A stretch of 64,000 nucleotides of DNA from Aedes albopictus (lineage: Eukaryota > Arthropoda > Insecta > Diptera > Culicidae), in assembly GCF_035046485.1 (NCBI RefSeq), contig NC_085137.1:256206733-256270732 (forward strand), in the 5' to 3' direction. The translations under genes were made by a program, and so were the position numbers. The notes under the pieces are model-generated. The model was given only the letters and a program-made list of their open reading frames with translations, did not search any database and was not told the origin of the DNA. Shown piece by piece: positions 54,180 to 64,000 of the stretch. How positions within the stretch are numbered: the stretch's first letter is position 1; every line of letters begins with the position of its first letter.

Positions 54180-55474
54180 ATTGGACCTCTGTGCCTCGGG
54201 AATTTCTCTAGGAGTTCACCAAGAATTTCCAGGAGTTCTTCGGGAAATCTTCCAGGAGTTCCTAGAGAATTTCTCCAAAAGTTCCACGGGATTTTCCAAG
54301 GAGTGCTTCTTGAATTCGTCCAGGAATATCTCCAGGAGTTTTCGCGGATTTCCAGGAGTTCATCGTGAAATTTTCCAGGAGTTTCTCAAGAATTTCTCCA
54401 AGAGATCCTTAAGAAGTTCTCCAGGAGTTCCTGGGACTTACCTCCAGAAGTTACTCGGAAATTCCTCCAGGAATCCTCGGGAGTTTTTCAAGAAGTTCAC
54501 CAATAATTTTGTTAAAGAGTTCCTCATGAATTTATATAAAAATTACTCGGAAATTCGTCGCAGAATTCATCGGGAATGGCTTCAAGAGTTCTTCGGGAAT
54601 TCCTCCAGTAGATCCACGGTTATTCCTTCCGAATATCCTCGTGAGTGCAATCAGGGGTTTCTTGAATATTTCACAAGGTAATTCTCAGGAATATATCTGG
54701 ATGTACTCCAAGAATACCTCAAGGAAATTTCTTGGAAATTCTTCCTCCAAGAATTCCACGGAAATTCCTTCAGGAATTCCTCGTTTCTTCCCATGAGTTC
54801 CTTGTAAATCTCTCCGAGTTCTCCGGTAAATCCTGCAAGAATTATTCGTTAATAATTAAATCCCTACAAAAGCAATCCAAAAACTTCTACAGAAGCTTCT
54901 CGAGAATTCCTCCAGGAGTTCTACAGGAATTCATTTAAATACTTTACAGGAGTTCCTCGAGAAGTCCTTCAGGAGTTTCCCAAAAATTTCTCCAGTAATT
55001 CTTCAGGAAACCTCAAAGAGCTCTTGGAGAACTTCCCGGGAACTCGTGATGGAATCCAGGAGGAATTACTGGATGAATGGCTGATGCACTCTTGGAGGTA
55101 TTCCCGAGGAACACCTGAAGGAATTCCCGCGGAACTCACGCAGGTATTATTGTGAAACTCTTACACGAATTTTCAGAAGGATGAATTCTCGAGAAAGTCC
55201 TGAAGGAAGTCCCGAGAAACTTCTTCTTCACAAGGAAATATGCAAAAGATTTCCGAGAATCCTGTGGAGTAATTTCTGGAGTAACTTCTGAAAAAATACG
55301 GAGGTGCTCCCGGGGAATTTCTCCACAATTTTCCGGGGAACTCCTTGAGGAAATCCCAGAGAACTCTCGGAGGAATTCCCGCGGAATTTTTTAAGGAATT
55401 CTCCAGGAACTCCTGGAGGGATTCCTGAGCAACTTCTGGAGAAATTCCCGAGGATTTTTTGGATAAATTATTAA
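54180..55474. repeat. Family A minisatellite array (A4, left of solo LTR), flips near 55,030
   Basis: 54,180 to about 55,020 reads aggagttcctcgggaattcc-like with spacing of about 21-23 bp between aggagtt words. From about 55,040 on it reads as the inverse (gaggaattcccgaggaact). The plus frame REFLQEFPxNSSRS across the left half is a repeat translation. Confidence 0.8.
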
Positions 55475-55479
55475 GTGTC

Positions 55480-56029
55480 TGTTGTGACCTTAACCAAGTG
55501 TTCCATCAGAGATTCCTGTGATCGTCTAGGTTTTCCAGGATCCGGAGTCTGTAGTGCCCAGGCGGGTATGTAGGTGTTCCGGTTTCAATGAACGTAGGTT
55601 CCAGGTGCAGTGCAAGTTACAACGTTTACACTTTAAAACACTTTATTTCACTAACACTACATTTATTAACACTCTACATTGAACATTTATTCACACTACA
55701 GACTATACATTTATTGGACTAAAATATTACAACTTAAAATTGGACGGTTGATCCTGTTGGTGGCCGTACAGAGAATGAAGATTCTTGGAGATCTCTAACA
55801 GTTTAAAAATGGAGCATCTGTAGAATTCAGGTACTCCACGCGCCAATTATGCCTGCCGTTCAGTATCTCCCTATCTATCTCACGCATTCTGCGGTCATCT
55901 CACTATATGAACAGAATCGAGTAGCTTGGTAGCCCTTGGTAGCCATGATGTCGCGAACTGTTATAATATTAGCTGTACGACTACAGATGATAAGCTAAAG
56001 CAAGATTGGACAGAGTATAAACACAAACA
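55480..56029 (-). mobile_element. Solo LTR, TSD GTGTC
   Basis: 550 bp bounded by TG and CA (plus-strand ends TGTTGTGACC and CACAAACA) and by a perfect 5-bp duplication GTGTC at 55,475-55,479 and 56,030-56,034. The minus strand carries several AATAAA signals between 55,640 and 55,720, so the LTR most likely points left. A 5-bp duplication fits BEL/Pao or Copia. No internal sequence is left, so the element was removed by LTR recombination. It split minisatellite A4. Confidence 0.85.
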
Positions 56030-56034
56030 GTGTC

Positions 56035-57535
56035 CTTAGAGAAATTTTCGAGAAACTATTCGAGCAACTTTTGTGGATCTCCTGGAGAAATTTCCGGAAA
56101 ACTTTCCGAGGCAGAAATTTCCAGGGGATTTCTTACAGTAAATTTCTGGGGAGCCCTTGTGGAAATCCCTAGAAACTCCTGGAGAAATTTTGGGAGAACT
56201 CCTAAAGGAATTCACGAGGAACTTTTGGAGAAATTCCCGAAGAACTCCTGAAAAAAAAAACCCAAGGAACTACAGCAAAAATTTCGAAGATTTCCTGGAG
56301 GAATCCGCGAGGAACTCCTGAACGAATTCACGAGAAACTTTTGAAGTTATTCGCGAGGAACTCCTGAAGAAATTTTGAAGAAACTTCTGCAGCATTTCCG
56401 GAGCAATAACCGGGAAACTCTTTTTGGAATTCCCGAGAAAGATCTGCAGGAATTCCCGAGGGACTTCTGGAAAAAAAATCTTGAGAAACTCCTGAAGAAA
56501 GCCCCGGGGAACACATTGTGGAATTCTCATAATCCGGGATAGATTTTGCAGATGAATCCGAAGTCATCCTGGAGGAATTACCAGTAATATATTGGAAAAC
56601 ATCCCGGAGAACTCCTAGAAGAGTTTTCATGAAATTCGTGAAAGAATTCCCAGGGAACTTGTTGAGGAGTTTTTGGATGAATTCTCAAGGAAATTCTGGA
56701 GGGATTTTAACATAAATGCTGGAGAATTTCCTCGAAGAATAAATCTTGAAATAAATTTCGGAGAAATCCTGGTGGAATTTTCCGGATAAGTTATGGAAGT
56801 ATTTTAGGATAGTCAGAGAAATCCCCAGGATAAAAATGAAGGGTTAAATACTCGATGAATTCTTGGAAAACCTCTCCATGAATTCCCGTGAAACTTCTGG
56901 AGGTATTTCAGAGGAACCAAAGGAGGGGTTTTTAAGAAATTCCCGGAGGAAATTGTAAGGAAATATTGGACGAATCCCCGTGGATCTGCCGATGGAGCTC
57001 CTTAAGAAATTCTAGAGAAATTCCTGAAAAAAATCTGGAACTCTTAGAAGTATTTTTAAGGAACCCCTGGAGGGAATTGCGAGAGTCGCGGAGAGAGTGC
57101 TGGGAAAAATCGCGAGAGCTCCTGGATGAATGCTCGGGGAACTGCTACGAGGATTTCGCAGAAAATTCTTGAAGTAACTGCCAGTGAAATCTTAACAGAA
57201 CTCTCTGGGGAATCCTGGTAGGGTACCTGCCTAAATCCTGGATGTACTCCCACACAAATGTTTTATGAAGTTCCGAAGAATTCTCTGGGAAATCTTAGTC
57301 AAATTCCTGGGGAAATTCTTCAGAAAGTTTTAGGACTGTCTTGAAAGAAATTCTGTGGAACCCCCGGGAGAATTTCCAGGAAAATCTTGAAGGAATCTTG
57401 AAATCCCCACACATAGCTGTATTGATTTCCGAGGAGCTCCTGGAGGGAATTGCCGGTAAAATTATTGGAGAATGTACAGGGAAATTCTGGAAAAATTGCC
57501 ATGAAAATCATGAAGGAATTCTCACATAAATACTT
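56035..57535 (-). repeat. Family A minisatellite array (A4, right of solo LTR)
   Basis: Continues in the GGAGGAATTCC orientation of 55,040-55,474. Units such as gaggaactcctgaagaaatt recur with a spacing of about 24-30 bp. With the left part it makes a 3.3-kb inverted array once the LTR is removed. Confidence 0.8.
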
Positions 57536-57540
57536 GATGA

Positions 57541-57700
57541 TTTTTGAGTAACATGCATCCGCTGTCTCAGGGACATTCACTTTATGTCCAGCATAGCATA
57601 AAAAAAAATCTCCAAGCGCATCTTCACCGGTAATCTGCCGCGATTGCATCGTTCCAAGAACCATCCGCCTGACCAAAAATTCTAGCAGAAACATTGATTT
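57541..57700 (-). other. Unidentified coding-like fragment
   Basis: The minus-strand frame from 57,694 reads MFLLEFLVRRMVLGTMQSRQ, then ITGEDALGDFFLCYAGHKVN and VPETADACYSK, before passing into minisatellite. It is more balanced in composition than the arrays around it. I do not recognise the family. It may be a fragment of a transposon or host exon caught between repeats. Confidence 0.3.
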
Positions 57701-57770
57701 TTCTACAAATTTCTAAAGAACTACTCAAACTACATCCCGTATGTCTACAATATGAAAACATTACGGCAAA

Positions 57771-58125
57771 GGGGCACGTTCGGTGTAGTACTTGATTTGT
57801 AGTAATGAGCTGAATGTTAGTGTGGCGAGAAGGTCAATTCTCCGTTTCCGCAATGAAACGGTGCCAAAGCGTGGGTATTATGATTCCTTGCCTAATTTGA
57901 TGCTGTTTGAGCAAAACTTTGGATAACAATGATGTTTATGTTGCAAAAAATGGAGAAAACAGCAACACTGTTGCCCAAAGTTTTGCTCAAACAGCATCAA
58001 ATTAGACAAGGAATCATAATACCCACGCTTTTTGCAGCATTTCATTGATGAAACGGAGAATTGACCTTCTCACCATACTAAAATTCAGCTCATTACTACA
58101 AATCTAGTACTTCATCGATCTGTCC
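57771..58125. mobile_element. MITE family 2 copy 2, uninterrupted
   Basis: 355 bp matching 45,237-45,902 minus the nested hAT MITE. The left arm gatttgtagtaatgagctga is mirrored by tcagctcattactacaaatc on the right, with long further pairing (gggtattatgattccttgcc and inverse). Target duplication unresolved. Non-coding. Confidence 0.8.
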
Positions 58126-58154
58126 TATTATATCAAGCCCTAGTGCGCATACCA

Positions 58155-58285
58155 TCAGGGATATTCAGACGGCCTGCGGTGATGCAGTGGACATCACAAA
58201 CAGCAGTGAACCTGAAGGTATTCAACATGGTGGCTCCAGAGAGGATCCAGTGCTTCGTACAGGTTCACGGCTGGGAGATGTTACG
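58155..58285 (+). repeat. Direct repeat, copy 1
   Basis: Shares accatcagggatattcagac, caacatggtggctccagaga and ggatccagt with 59,448-59,575 in the same orientation. The copies are about 1.3 kb apart. The family is unknown. Confidence 0.65.
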
Positions 58286-59227
58286 ATATGAATCCCCACC
58301 GCGGGGACGATGAGGAAACCATTCGTGATCCTTCTGTGGATGATGTCACCAAATTGCGGCACGCGGTGATTACAATAACCAGTGGATGGACAGCTATCAA
58401 AAAACTTCCAATGAGATTAACCGTCTACTTCCCATGGTTACTCTAGAGCACCATCAATTTTCGTCGAACTCGAGACAAACGAAATTAGATGAATATTTAT
58501 GATGCAATAGTTTTTAAAATAGGATTGTAATCCCATTAGGCAAACCCAACTCCCAACTACTTGTTTCAATAGTGGAACTATTGATAAACAATCATAATGC
58601 TATTGATTTACAACTATTTTTTTTGTGTTGGTTTCGAAAAATTTGGCCAACTTGCAATAACTTTTGTTCAAGCACTTTTGTCGGAAACGCTTTCTTCCCA
58701 TAGAAATAGTCGTTCAAAGTCGTGGGAAGGAAAGGGTTAAAAAAACTTACACTGATTCGATGACGGTATTCTGCTTAGAGGGATCGAAAAGTCGGTACAA
58801 GATAAAAAAAAAAACTGATTGATAAGTTAAAGTTAAGCCAAAAGAGTAGAAAAGTTCATTTTTTACATAGTTTATTGATTCTTCTCCTGATTTATAAACA
58901 ATAACTGCCAAAAATTCTACATGGTGTCTACAATATGAACCCGGGCAACCAGTAATCTCATAAGATGTTGCATAAGATGATAAAGTGGTGGCTACATGCG
59001 TGCATACCTCCATTTAGGCTCATGTAAAATGTACGCATATCGTCTCCAATTCAACATCTCAAACGATCACTGGTTGACTTGGAAAGCACTAGAATTGCTC
59101 AAAGTTATCTGAAAATGTCTGAAATTCTGGAAGGATTGTCTTTCAAGCAAAATTTCTAAAAATTCCAGCAAGATAGTATTTTTTTCTGAAATTCCTGAAA
59201 GATTCTTTGGAGAGACGGACATGTACA
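58286..59227. other. Non-coding AT-rich stretch
   Basis: No gene or recognisable element. The open frames are short. Confidence 0.4.
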
Positions 59228-59388
59228 TCCTTTTCTTATTCGAAGTTCTCTAGTGTTCCTTGAATATTTCAAACAGTTTTTTATTGAAGGGCTTTAATAG
59301 CCTGTCATTACATGAATTTGTACATTGTGAGACAAACACAGAGATACACTATGCCCAGAGAAGTCGAGAAAAGTTTCCGACCGAAAGC
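59228..59388 (-). mobile_element. tRNA-SINE family 3, partial copy
   Basis: Matches 60,980-61,135 (tttttattgaagggcttt, cctgtcatt, tttgta-attgtga, gatacactatgcccag and cgagaaaagt-ccgaccgaa). The tRNA-like head is missing or diverged. Confidence 0.6.
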
Positions 59389-59447
59389 CTTATCCGCATG
59401 GCTAACTTGACATCCCGACGAGTACGTAGAGCTTTATTACGTACAGC

Positions 59448-59575
59448 ATCAGGGATATTCAGACGACCTGTGAAAAAGATATCCCTACTGAACATTCTGA
59501 ACAGCAATGAAGCCTGAGGTATCCAACATGGTGGCTCCAGAGAGGATCCAGTACTTCATACAGGCTCACGGTGCG
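59448..59575 (+). repeat. Direct repeat, copy 2
   Basis: Partner of 58,155-58,285. Here it follows directly after the partial SINE copy. Confidence 0.65.
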
Positions 59576-60945
59576 AGGATGTACCAATCATAAAATTTCC
59601 CAACAGAAAAAAATAAGAAGATACCTTGTGCCTTTCTCTGACTTTGTATAGAAACATATGTTGAAAGTATTTCTCCGTTATTTGATAAAAAAATGAAACC
59701 AAAAAATGTATCCAGCTTTGCCTCAACGAATGTATTTCTTATATTGCATCGTGTTGTGTTGATTTATTAAAGCATCAAGATATTCATTATCTAATGGTGC
59801 TCGTTCTCCCTTATTTACCGGACTGGTTACACCCTTGCCATTGCACGCAAAGTCCAAAGTCGCATTAAAGTTCCAAGGTAACAACAGATCGGCACATCCC
59901 ACTCACTTACATTAGGCACTGGAGGGTATGTACCACCCCCCTTACAATCACCGTCAACGCAGACTTGCTGTCGGTTCGGTGATTGTTCCATTTAGATGTC
60001 CGGTCCGAGCGGATCTAAGCAAAAAAGGCAAAATCGCGCGCATAGTTCTTGAGATTTCAGGGCCATCATTCGCTTGTTTCGATTCGATTGAGGGCATCGC
60101 ATCTTGATCCTGCGCTCCGATCCGATACGGAAAGATAAATAGAAGAAGACTTAGGAGATGGACAACAATCGGTTCGAACAGAAGAGGATCACCGCCGCGC
60201 CGGCCGCCGCGCACTGCTGACATCTGTTTGGGGTACAATTGTTAGTGGCCCCTCGCGCGTACATTGCGGTGGAATTGAAGGGCTTTGAATGGATCCCCGC
60301 CGAACGACCGGCAAATATGCGAAAATTGCCCGCCAGCAATTTGATGTCCAAAAACGGTGCAGCTGCCACCGTCCGTCCGGTTGTCGCCGTTCCTCGCTCC
60401 CCCACGCAACAGTACTGCAAGCAGTTGGACCATCTTGTCAGACCTTCTGAAAGACTGTTCAGCACTGGTATTCAATCAACGGCGGACAGGTTGATATCGC
60501 TGGATGTCTTTATTGATTGTTTCGGCTGAAGTGGACTTTTAGATTCAAAGAGATTGTAAATCAAATTGTGTTTAGAGGCCAGTCGCTTTTGTGGGGACGT
60601 CATGTGAAGAGGGGAGAGAGATAGAAGTACGAATAAATCGGATTGGTGCTTTTTGAGATGGACGCTTGTTTTGGAAAGGTATTCAACTTGAGGACTGTGC
60701 CGCTTTGAAATTGAACTTTATTTAGCTTGATTTGACGAGAATGTGGTTATAAATTAAGTTAATACCATGGTGCACACTGCTTATGAATGATATTAGTTGC
60801 AATAAGGTACTTCACATTCCCCGAAGATTTCATCAGCCTCCTTTCTTTGAAAGTCTAAAGACGATGTTGAAAAACAAATTACAATATTATTTTAAAACCT
60901 AAGTGTTTTCGTAGAACATTCTATAGATGCATTGATTTTATAGCT
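59576..60945. other. Low-repeat region, no gene recognised
   Basis: The segment 59,820-60,540 is GC-richer with several overlapping open frames of about 95-104 codons on both strands (for example 60,151-60,465 minus and 60,239-60,529 plus). None carries a motif I know, and their overlap on opposite strands argues against coding. It could be host regulatory or intronic sequence. Confidence 0.35.
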
Positions 60946-60949
60946 TCTT

Positions 60950-61374
60950 CTTCTTTCTGGCTCAACATTCCAAATGGAACATGGTCTGGCTCTCTTCTAT
61001 TAAGTGTTCTTTAGAGATCTTCCATAGTTTTTAATTGAAGGGCTTTTGTTGCCTGTCATTGCAAGGATTTGTATGTTGTGAAGCAAGGACAATGATACAC
61101 TATACCCAGGTAATCGAGAAAAGGTAGCCGACCGAACAGGTATCGATTCCAGCGTCTCCAGGTTGACGACCCATAGCTTCCCAAGCAACACACATGTTAT
61201 ATAACAGTTACGACAGCGCAAGTTTTGGTTGTATAGAAGTTAATTCGACGTTATTTGAACATTGTGTTAGAATTACGTAAAATAAACTTCTATACAACCA
61301 AAACTTGCGCTGCCGTAACTGTTATATAACATGTGTGTTGCTTGGGTTTACCACTAGGCTAAGTGGATGGGGGC
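60950..61374 (-). mobile_element. tRNA-SINE family 3, split by a MITE in its head
   Basis: Removing 61,180-61,348 restores a minus-strand head: ccacttagcctagtggtaaa (A box) then gctatgggtcgtcaacctgg and a B-box-like ggaatcgatacctgt. The body includes gatacactatacccag inverted and ends near ggctcaacattcc/gaagaagaagc. Tail and body resemble Feilai, so this is probably a related family. Confidence 0.7.
61180..61346. mobile_element. 167-bp MITE with 62-bp TIRs, TSD TT
   Basis: The ends are CCCAAGCAACACACATGTTA and onward for 62 bp, inverted at the right with a single mismatch (acgacagcg against acggcagcg). TT flanks both sides (61,178-61,179 and 61,347-61,348). It lies between the A and B boxes of a SINE. 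The near-identity of the arms suggests a recent insertion. Tips resemble CCCAGACAACCA at 8285. Superfamily unknown. Confidence 0.85.
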
Positions 61375-61429
61375 ATTAAAGTTCTCCCTTCCACGAAATT
61401 TTCAAGTGTAAGATAAGACGTCTGGGAAT

Positions 61430-61957
61430 CTGGGGGGGGGGGGGGGGGTGGTTTCAGGGGGGTTTCGGAGGCATTTCATTTGGCTTCAGAGGATTTGCAG
61501 TGGAGTTCAAGAACGTCTTAGGGTATTACAGGAGGGTTGAAGGGATTTCAGGGACGTTTCAGGATGCAAAGAATATCCAGAAAGCCCATGTGGTGCCTCG
61601 AAATTCTTCAAAACCCTTAATACCACCACTGAGTCTCTTGGAACCCCACAAAGCATTCCTGAAACATCCTGAAATCTATTCTAAATCTTTGGAAACTCTC
61701 TGTAATGCTTCCGGAAACACGATGAAGCTTGCACCACTTGTAATGCACCTGCAAACCTCCGAAATCCCCGAAAATTCCTTTGAAATCCCCTAAACGCCTC
61801 CAGAAACTTGCTGAAACCCCTGGAGACTCTTTCAAATCTTTTGTAATGCTTATGAAATTTTCCAAAACCCCCAAGACACCCCTGAAACTCTCTCTAACTC
61901 ATTTAAAACTCGCTGAAAATTCTCTCAGACTCCTGGCGATCCCTCCGACAACCATCT
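61430..61957. repeat. Family B minisatellite array (B5), flips near 61,600
   Basis: It starts with an 18-19 base G run (about 61,431-61,449), then gtttcaggggggtttcgg-like units to about 61,590, then inverse units (ccctgaaac, cctggagactc) to 61,957. More units of the second orientation follow at 62,331-62,460 beyond the RTE fragment. Confidence 0.75.
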
Positions 61958-61959
61958 TG

Positions 61960-62330
61960 AAATTTATACATACATTTATTTGCTCAACATCACATTTAAG
62001 ACAAGACATAATCAACAATAGTACGTCACAATATTCCGGCATTCTTGCAACATGCCCTGGCTACCGTATCCTTCCGGCTTTGGCCACCTTCTGAATGCTG
62101 GATTCGCCATAAAGAGCAGTAAGCTCGTGGTTCATCCTTCTCCACTACATACCGTTCTCCTGCACACCGCCGAAGATCGTCCTTAGCACACGTCGCTCGA
62201 AAATTTCGAGTGCTTGCAGGTCCTCCTCGAGCATGGTCCATGTCCGTAGAAGACTACCGGTCTTATTAGCCTTTTGTACATGGTGCATTTGGTGCGTGGG
62301 ACACCTTTTAACGTCTGTCTGTAACGCCAT
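61960..62330 (-). pseudogene. RTE LINE 3' end fragment
   Basis: Minus-strand frames give WTMLEEDLQALEIFERRVLR and TIFGGVQENGM, then after a frameshift NPAFRRWPKPEGYG and a short tail. A 3' UTR follows with AATAAATG near 61,975. These are the C-terminal blocks seen also at 22.8 kb. This is a 5'-truncated copy, as target-primed reverse transcription commonly leaves. It inserted in family B minisatellite. Confidence 0.8.
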
Positions 62331-62460
62331 CGTAACCCCCAAAAGTCTCTGAAACCTTGACGCCCCTAAAACCACGGAAATCACCCCTGAACCTCTCTCA
62401 AATCCCCCTGGTACCCTGATAAACCTGGGGACTTCGCACTCCCTAAACTTCCTGCAGACT
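62331..62460 (-). repeat. Family B minisatellite, continuation of B5
   Basis: Units such as cccctgaacctctctcaaat continue B5 in the same orientation as 61,600-61,957, on the other side of the RTE fragment. Confidence 0.6.
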
Positions 62461-62989
62461 TCCTTCGGTCCCAGAATAAAAACCTGTTTTCACGAGCTAA
62501 GCTTCCTCATTTGAAGTATTATTTATGCACAAAAGTCCCTCTGTTTATGACCTGTTTAGGTTACGCCATTTTCAATGTATGCACCTCATCCCATGGAATA
62601 ATCAGAGGTTCCAGTGAATTGACGCAGGGATCAACTTGGTGAGATAATGACTGGCAGGCCAGAGCAGGTGAGGTGGATGTCCTCGGCTTCCTCTGCATGT
62701 TGTCTTCCTTTCACACGACTGTTCCTCAAAATACAGGTATATCTCGATTTAGTGGGCATTTCAATTCTCAAAATATCTATGCAATTGAATTTTACATAAA
62801 ATCGAAGCAAAATTTTGTATCTTATTTTTTATTCAAATTGTATACCAAAATGTACCAAAACATATAAAAACATTATGAAAACTAAGTTTTCGATAAAAGA
62901 CTCGGAGTTTTAGCATATGTATATTAGTGATTCTCGCTAAATAACGAATAAACCACTATCTCGCTAACTTGTTAGTGTTCCTCCAGAAG
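62461..62989. other. AT-rich non-coding stretch
   Basis: No gene or repeat partner recognised. Confidence 0.4.
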
Positions 62990-64000
62990 TATCACAAAAA
63001 ATTCTTAAACGAAATCTGGCATGCATGGCTTTACCAGTTCCTCCGTAATTTTTCACAAATCATTTTAGAGATTGTTTGAGAAATTTGCCCTTAGAGATTC
63101 CTTTAAAAAATCTACCAAACAATTCTACACAAATTCTTCAAACGAATCTTTTTAAAAAAATCTTATTCAAAAATTCCCTCACGGATTCTCTCAAAAATTC
63201 TTCCATGAAAACATTTGGAAATTTTCTTCAGAGATTTATTCAGAAATTCTTCCTTTTCTACAAATTCCACAAAGAATTCTTTCAAAGCAACTTGCATGAT
63301 TTACTTATGAAATTCTTCCATTGTTTTTTTTTTCAAAAAATATTCATGAATTTGAGCAGAAATTCCTGCAAGGATTCTTTCAAAACTTCGTTCAGAAATT
63401 CTCCAGAAACTTCTCCAGAGATGGCTATAATAAAACATTTAACGACGCCTTTAGAAACAATTCCAGAATATTTCGTAAAATGTTCCAAAAGTTTTTTTTT
63501 CAATAATTTGTACTGCGGTTACTTTGGAAATTCTTCCAAGGATTTCACCAAAAATTTCCACAGCAACTTCTAATTTCTCCAGAAATTCCACAATGAATTC
63601 CTCCAAAAGTTGTGTAAAAATTGTGTACGAGTTTCTGCAGAAACTCCTACAGGGATTTCTTTAGAAAATCTTTAAGAAATTTACCCTATTTTCTAGGGAC
63701 GCTTCTGGGTTTTTTTTCCGAAAAATCCTCCGGAAATTCCTTTAAGCATTCTCTCAAACGATCCACCAAGGATTTATTCTAAAACATTCCCCGGGATTTG
63801 CTTTAAAAGTTTCTCCAGGGATTTCTTCTTTTTTTTTTGTTTTTAATTGAGTTTCTGTCTGAAGATCTTTCTGGGATTTATTTTTTGAGATTCTGCAAGG
63901 GTTACTATAGAAACTGCCCTAGGGTTTTTTTAGAGTTTCTTTCAGAAAGTCTCCAATGGCTTTTATTATAAATTCGACTAATATTTTTTTTTTTTCAGAA
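62990..64000 (+). repeat. Family A minisatellite array (A5), runs off the window end
   Basis: Degenerate aaattcttcc- and gaattccttc-like units in the TTCCTCC orientation, more AT-rich and more diverged than A2 or A4. The 165-codon plus frame at 63,076-63,573 (KFFxxFxKxFFxNF pattern) is a repeat translation. Whether it flips beyond 64,000 cannot be seen. Confidence 0.75.

Noticed and set aside
54181..54681. 166-codon frame as a low-complexity protein
   Set aside because: It is the translation of family A minisatellite units; the same patterns appear wherever the array occurs and on both strands.
60151..60529. Host exon in the 60.2-60.5 kb region
   Set aside because: Open frames overlap on both strands with no conserved motif and no convincing splice sites.
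1..64000. Endogenous viral elements (flavivirus- or rhabdovirus-derived), common in Aedes
   Set aside because: I looked for polymerase, glycoprotein and nucleoprotein-like frames and recognised none; all reverse transcriptase signals fit retrotransposons.

Overview
The window reads as accessory, non-coding chromosomal DNA of an Aedes-type mosquito. The main evidence is two copies of the tRNA-derived SINE I recognise as Feilai (minus strand, about 7791-8071 and 34712-34985). Other support comes from RTE (JAM1-like), Jockey, LOA-like, Ty3/Gypsy, Copia, BEL/Pao and Penelope-like remnants, a high density of MITEs, and no bacterial-style gene packing. I found no intact protein-coding gene. Nearly every recognisable coding stretch is a broken retroelement. 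The only host-gene candidate is a weak terminal exon at about 23.94 kb, with a good 3' splice site upstream and AATAAA at 24,828.

Layout. 1.1-6.0 kb: a large inverted-repeat element carrying a pogo-like MITE, a hairpin element and a tRNA-SINE. 6.1-6.9 kb: a Penelope-like C-terminus with a GIY-YIG domain. 7.4-7.8 kb: the first family A minisatellite array. 7.8-14 kb: a minus-strand RTE element split by a Feilai SINE, a 1.29-kb TIR element and a 2.69-kb TIR element that itself holds a 1.88-kb retro-insertion. 14-17.2 kb: low-repeat sequence. 17.2-18 kb: three MITEs with clear target duplications (TTA, TAA and 8 bp). 18-21.8 kb: a decayed Gypsy gag-pol interrupted by a complete short LTR element (two LTRs of about 580 bp, 330-bp interior, TSD ATAT). 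21.8-23.5 kb: a plus-strand RTE copy, a Copia gag scrap and another tRNA-SINE. 26.8-28.9 kb and 33.8-34.4 kb: family B and C minisatellites around a 4.6-kb TIR element. 34.4-36.6 kb: a foldback element with a 9-bp TSD, containing a hAT-like element with an 8-bp TSD, containing a Feilai SINE. 36.8-39 kb: a 2.2-kb family A array. 42-45.2 kb: Jockey and BEL/Pao remnants. 45.2-45.9 kb: a MITE with a hAT MITE inside it. 48-50.8 kb: a LOA/R1-like LINE. 53-57.5 kb: family A arrays containing a solo LTR (TSD GTGTC). 57.8-62.4 kb: MITE, SINE and RTE pieces and family B arrays. 63-64 kb: another family A array running off the end.

The least explained feature is a set of degenerate minisatellites. Family A is built on ATTCCTCCRGRR-like units of about 12 or 23-24 bp, and family B on CCTGAAACCCC-like units. 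Each recurs at several loci, and at four loci the strand orientation flips near the middle, giving kilobase-scale head-to-head inverted arrays (flips near 27.2, 38.0, 55.0 and 61.6 kb). The nested transposons give clean relative insertion dates. All calls come from reading the sequence; no database search was possible.
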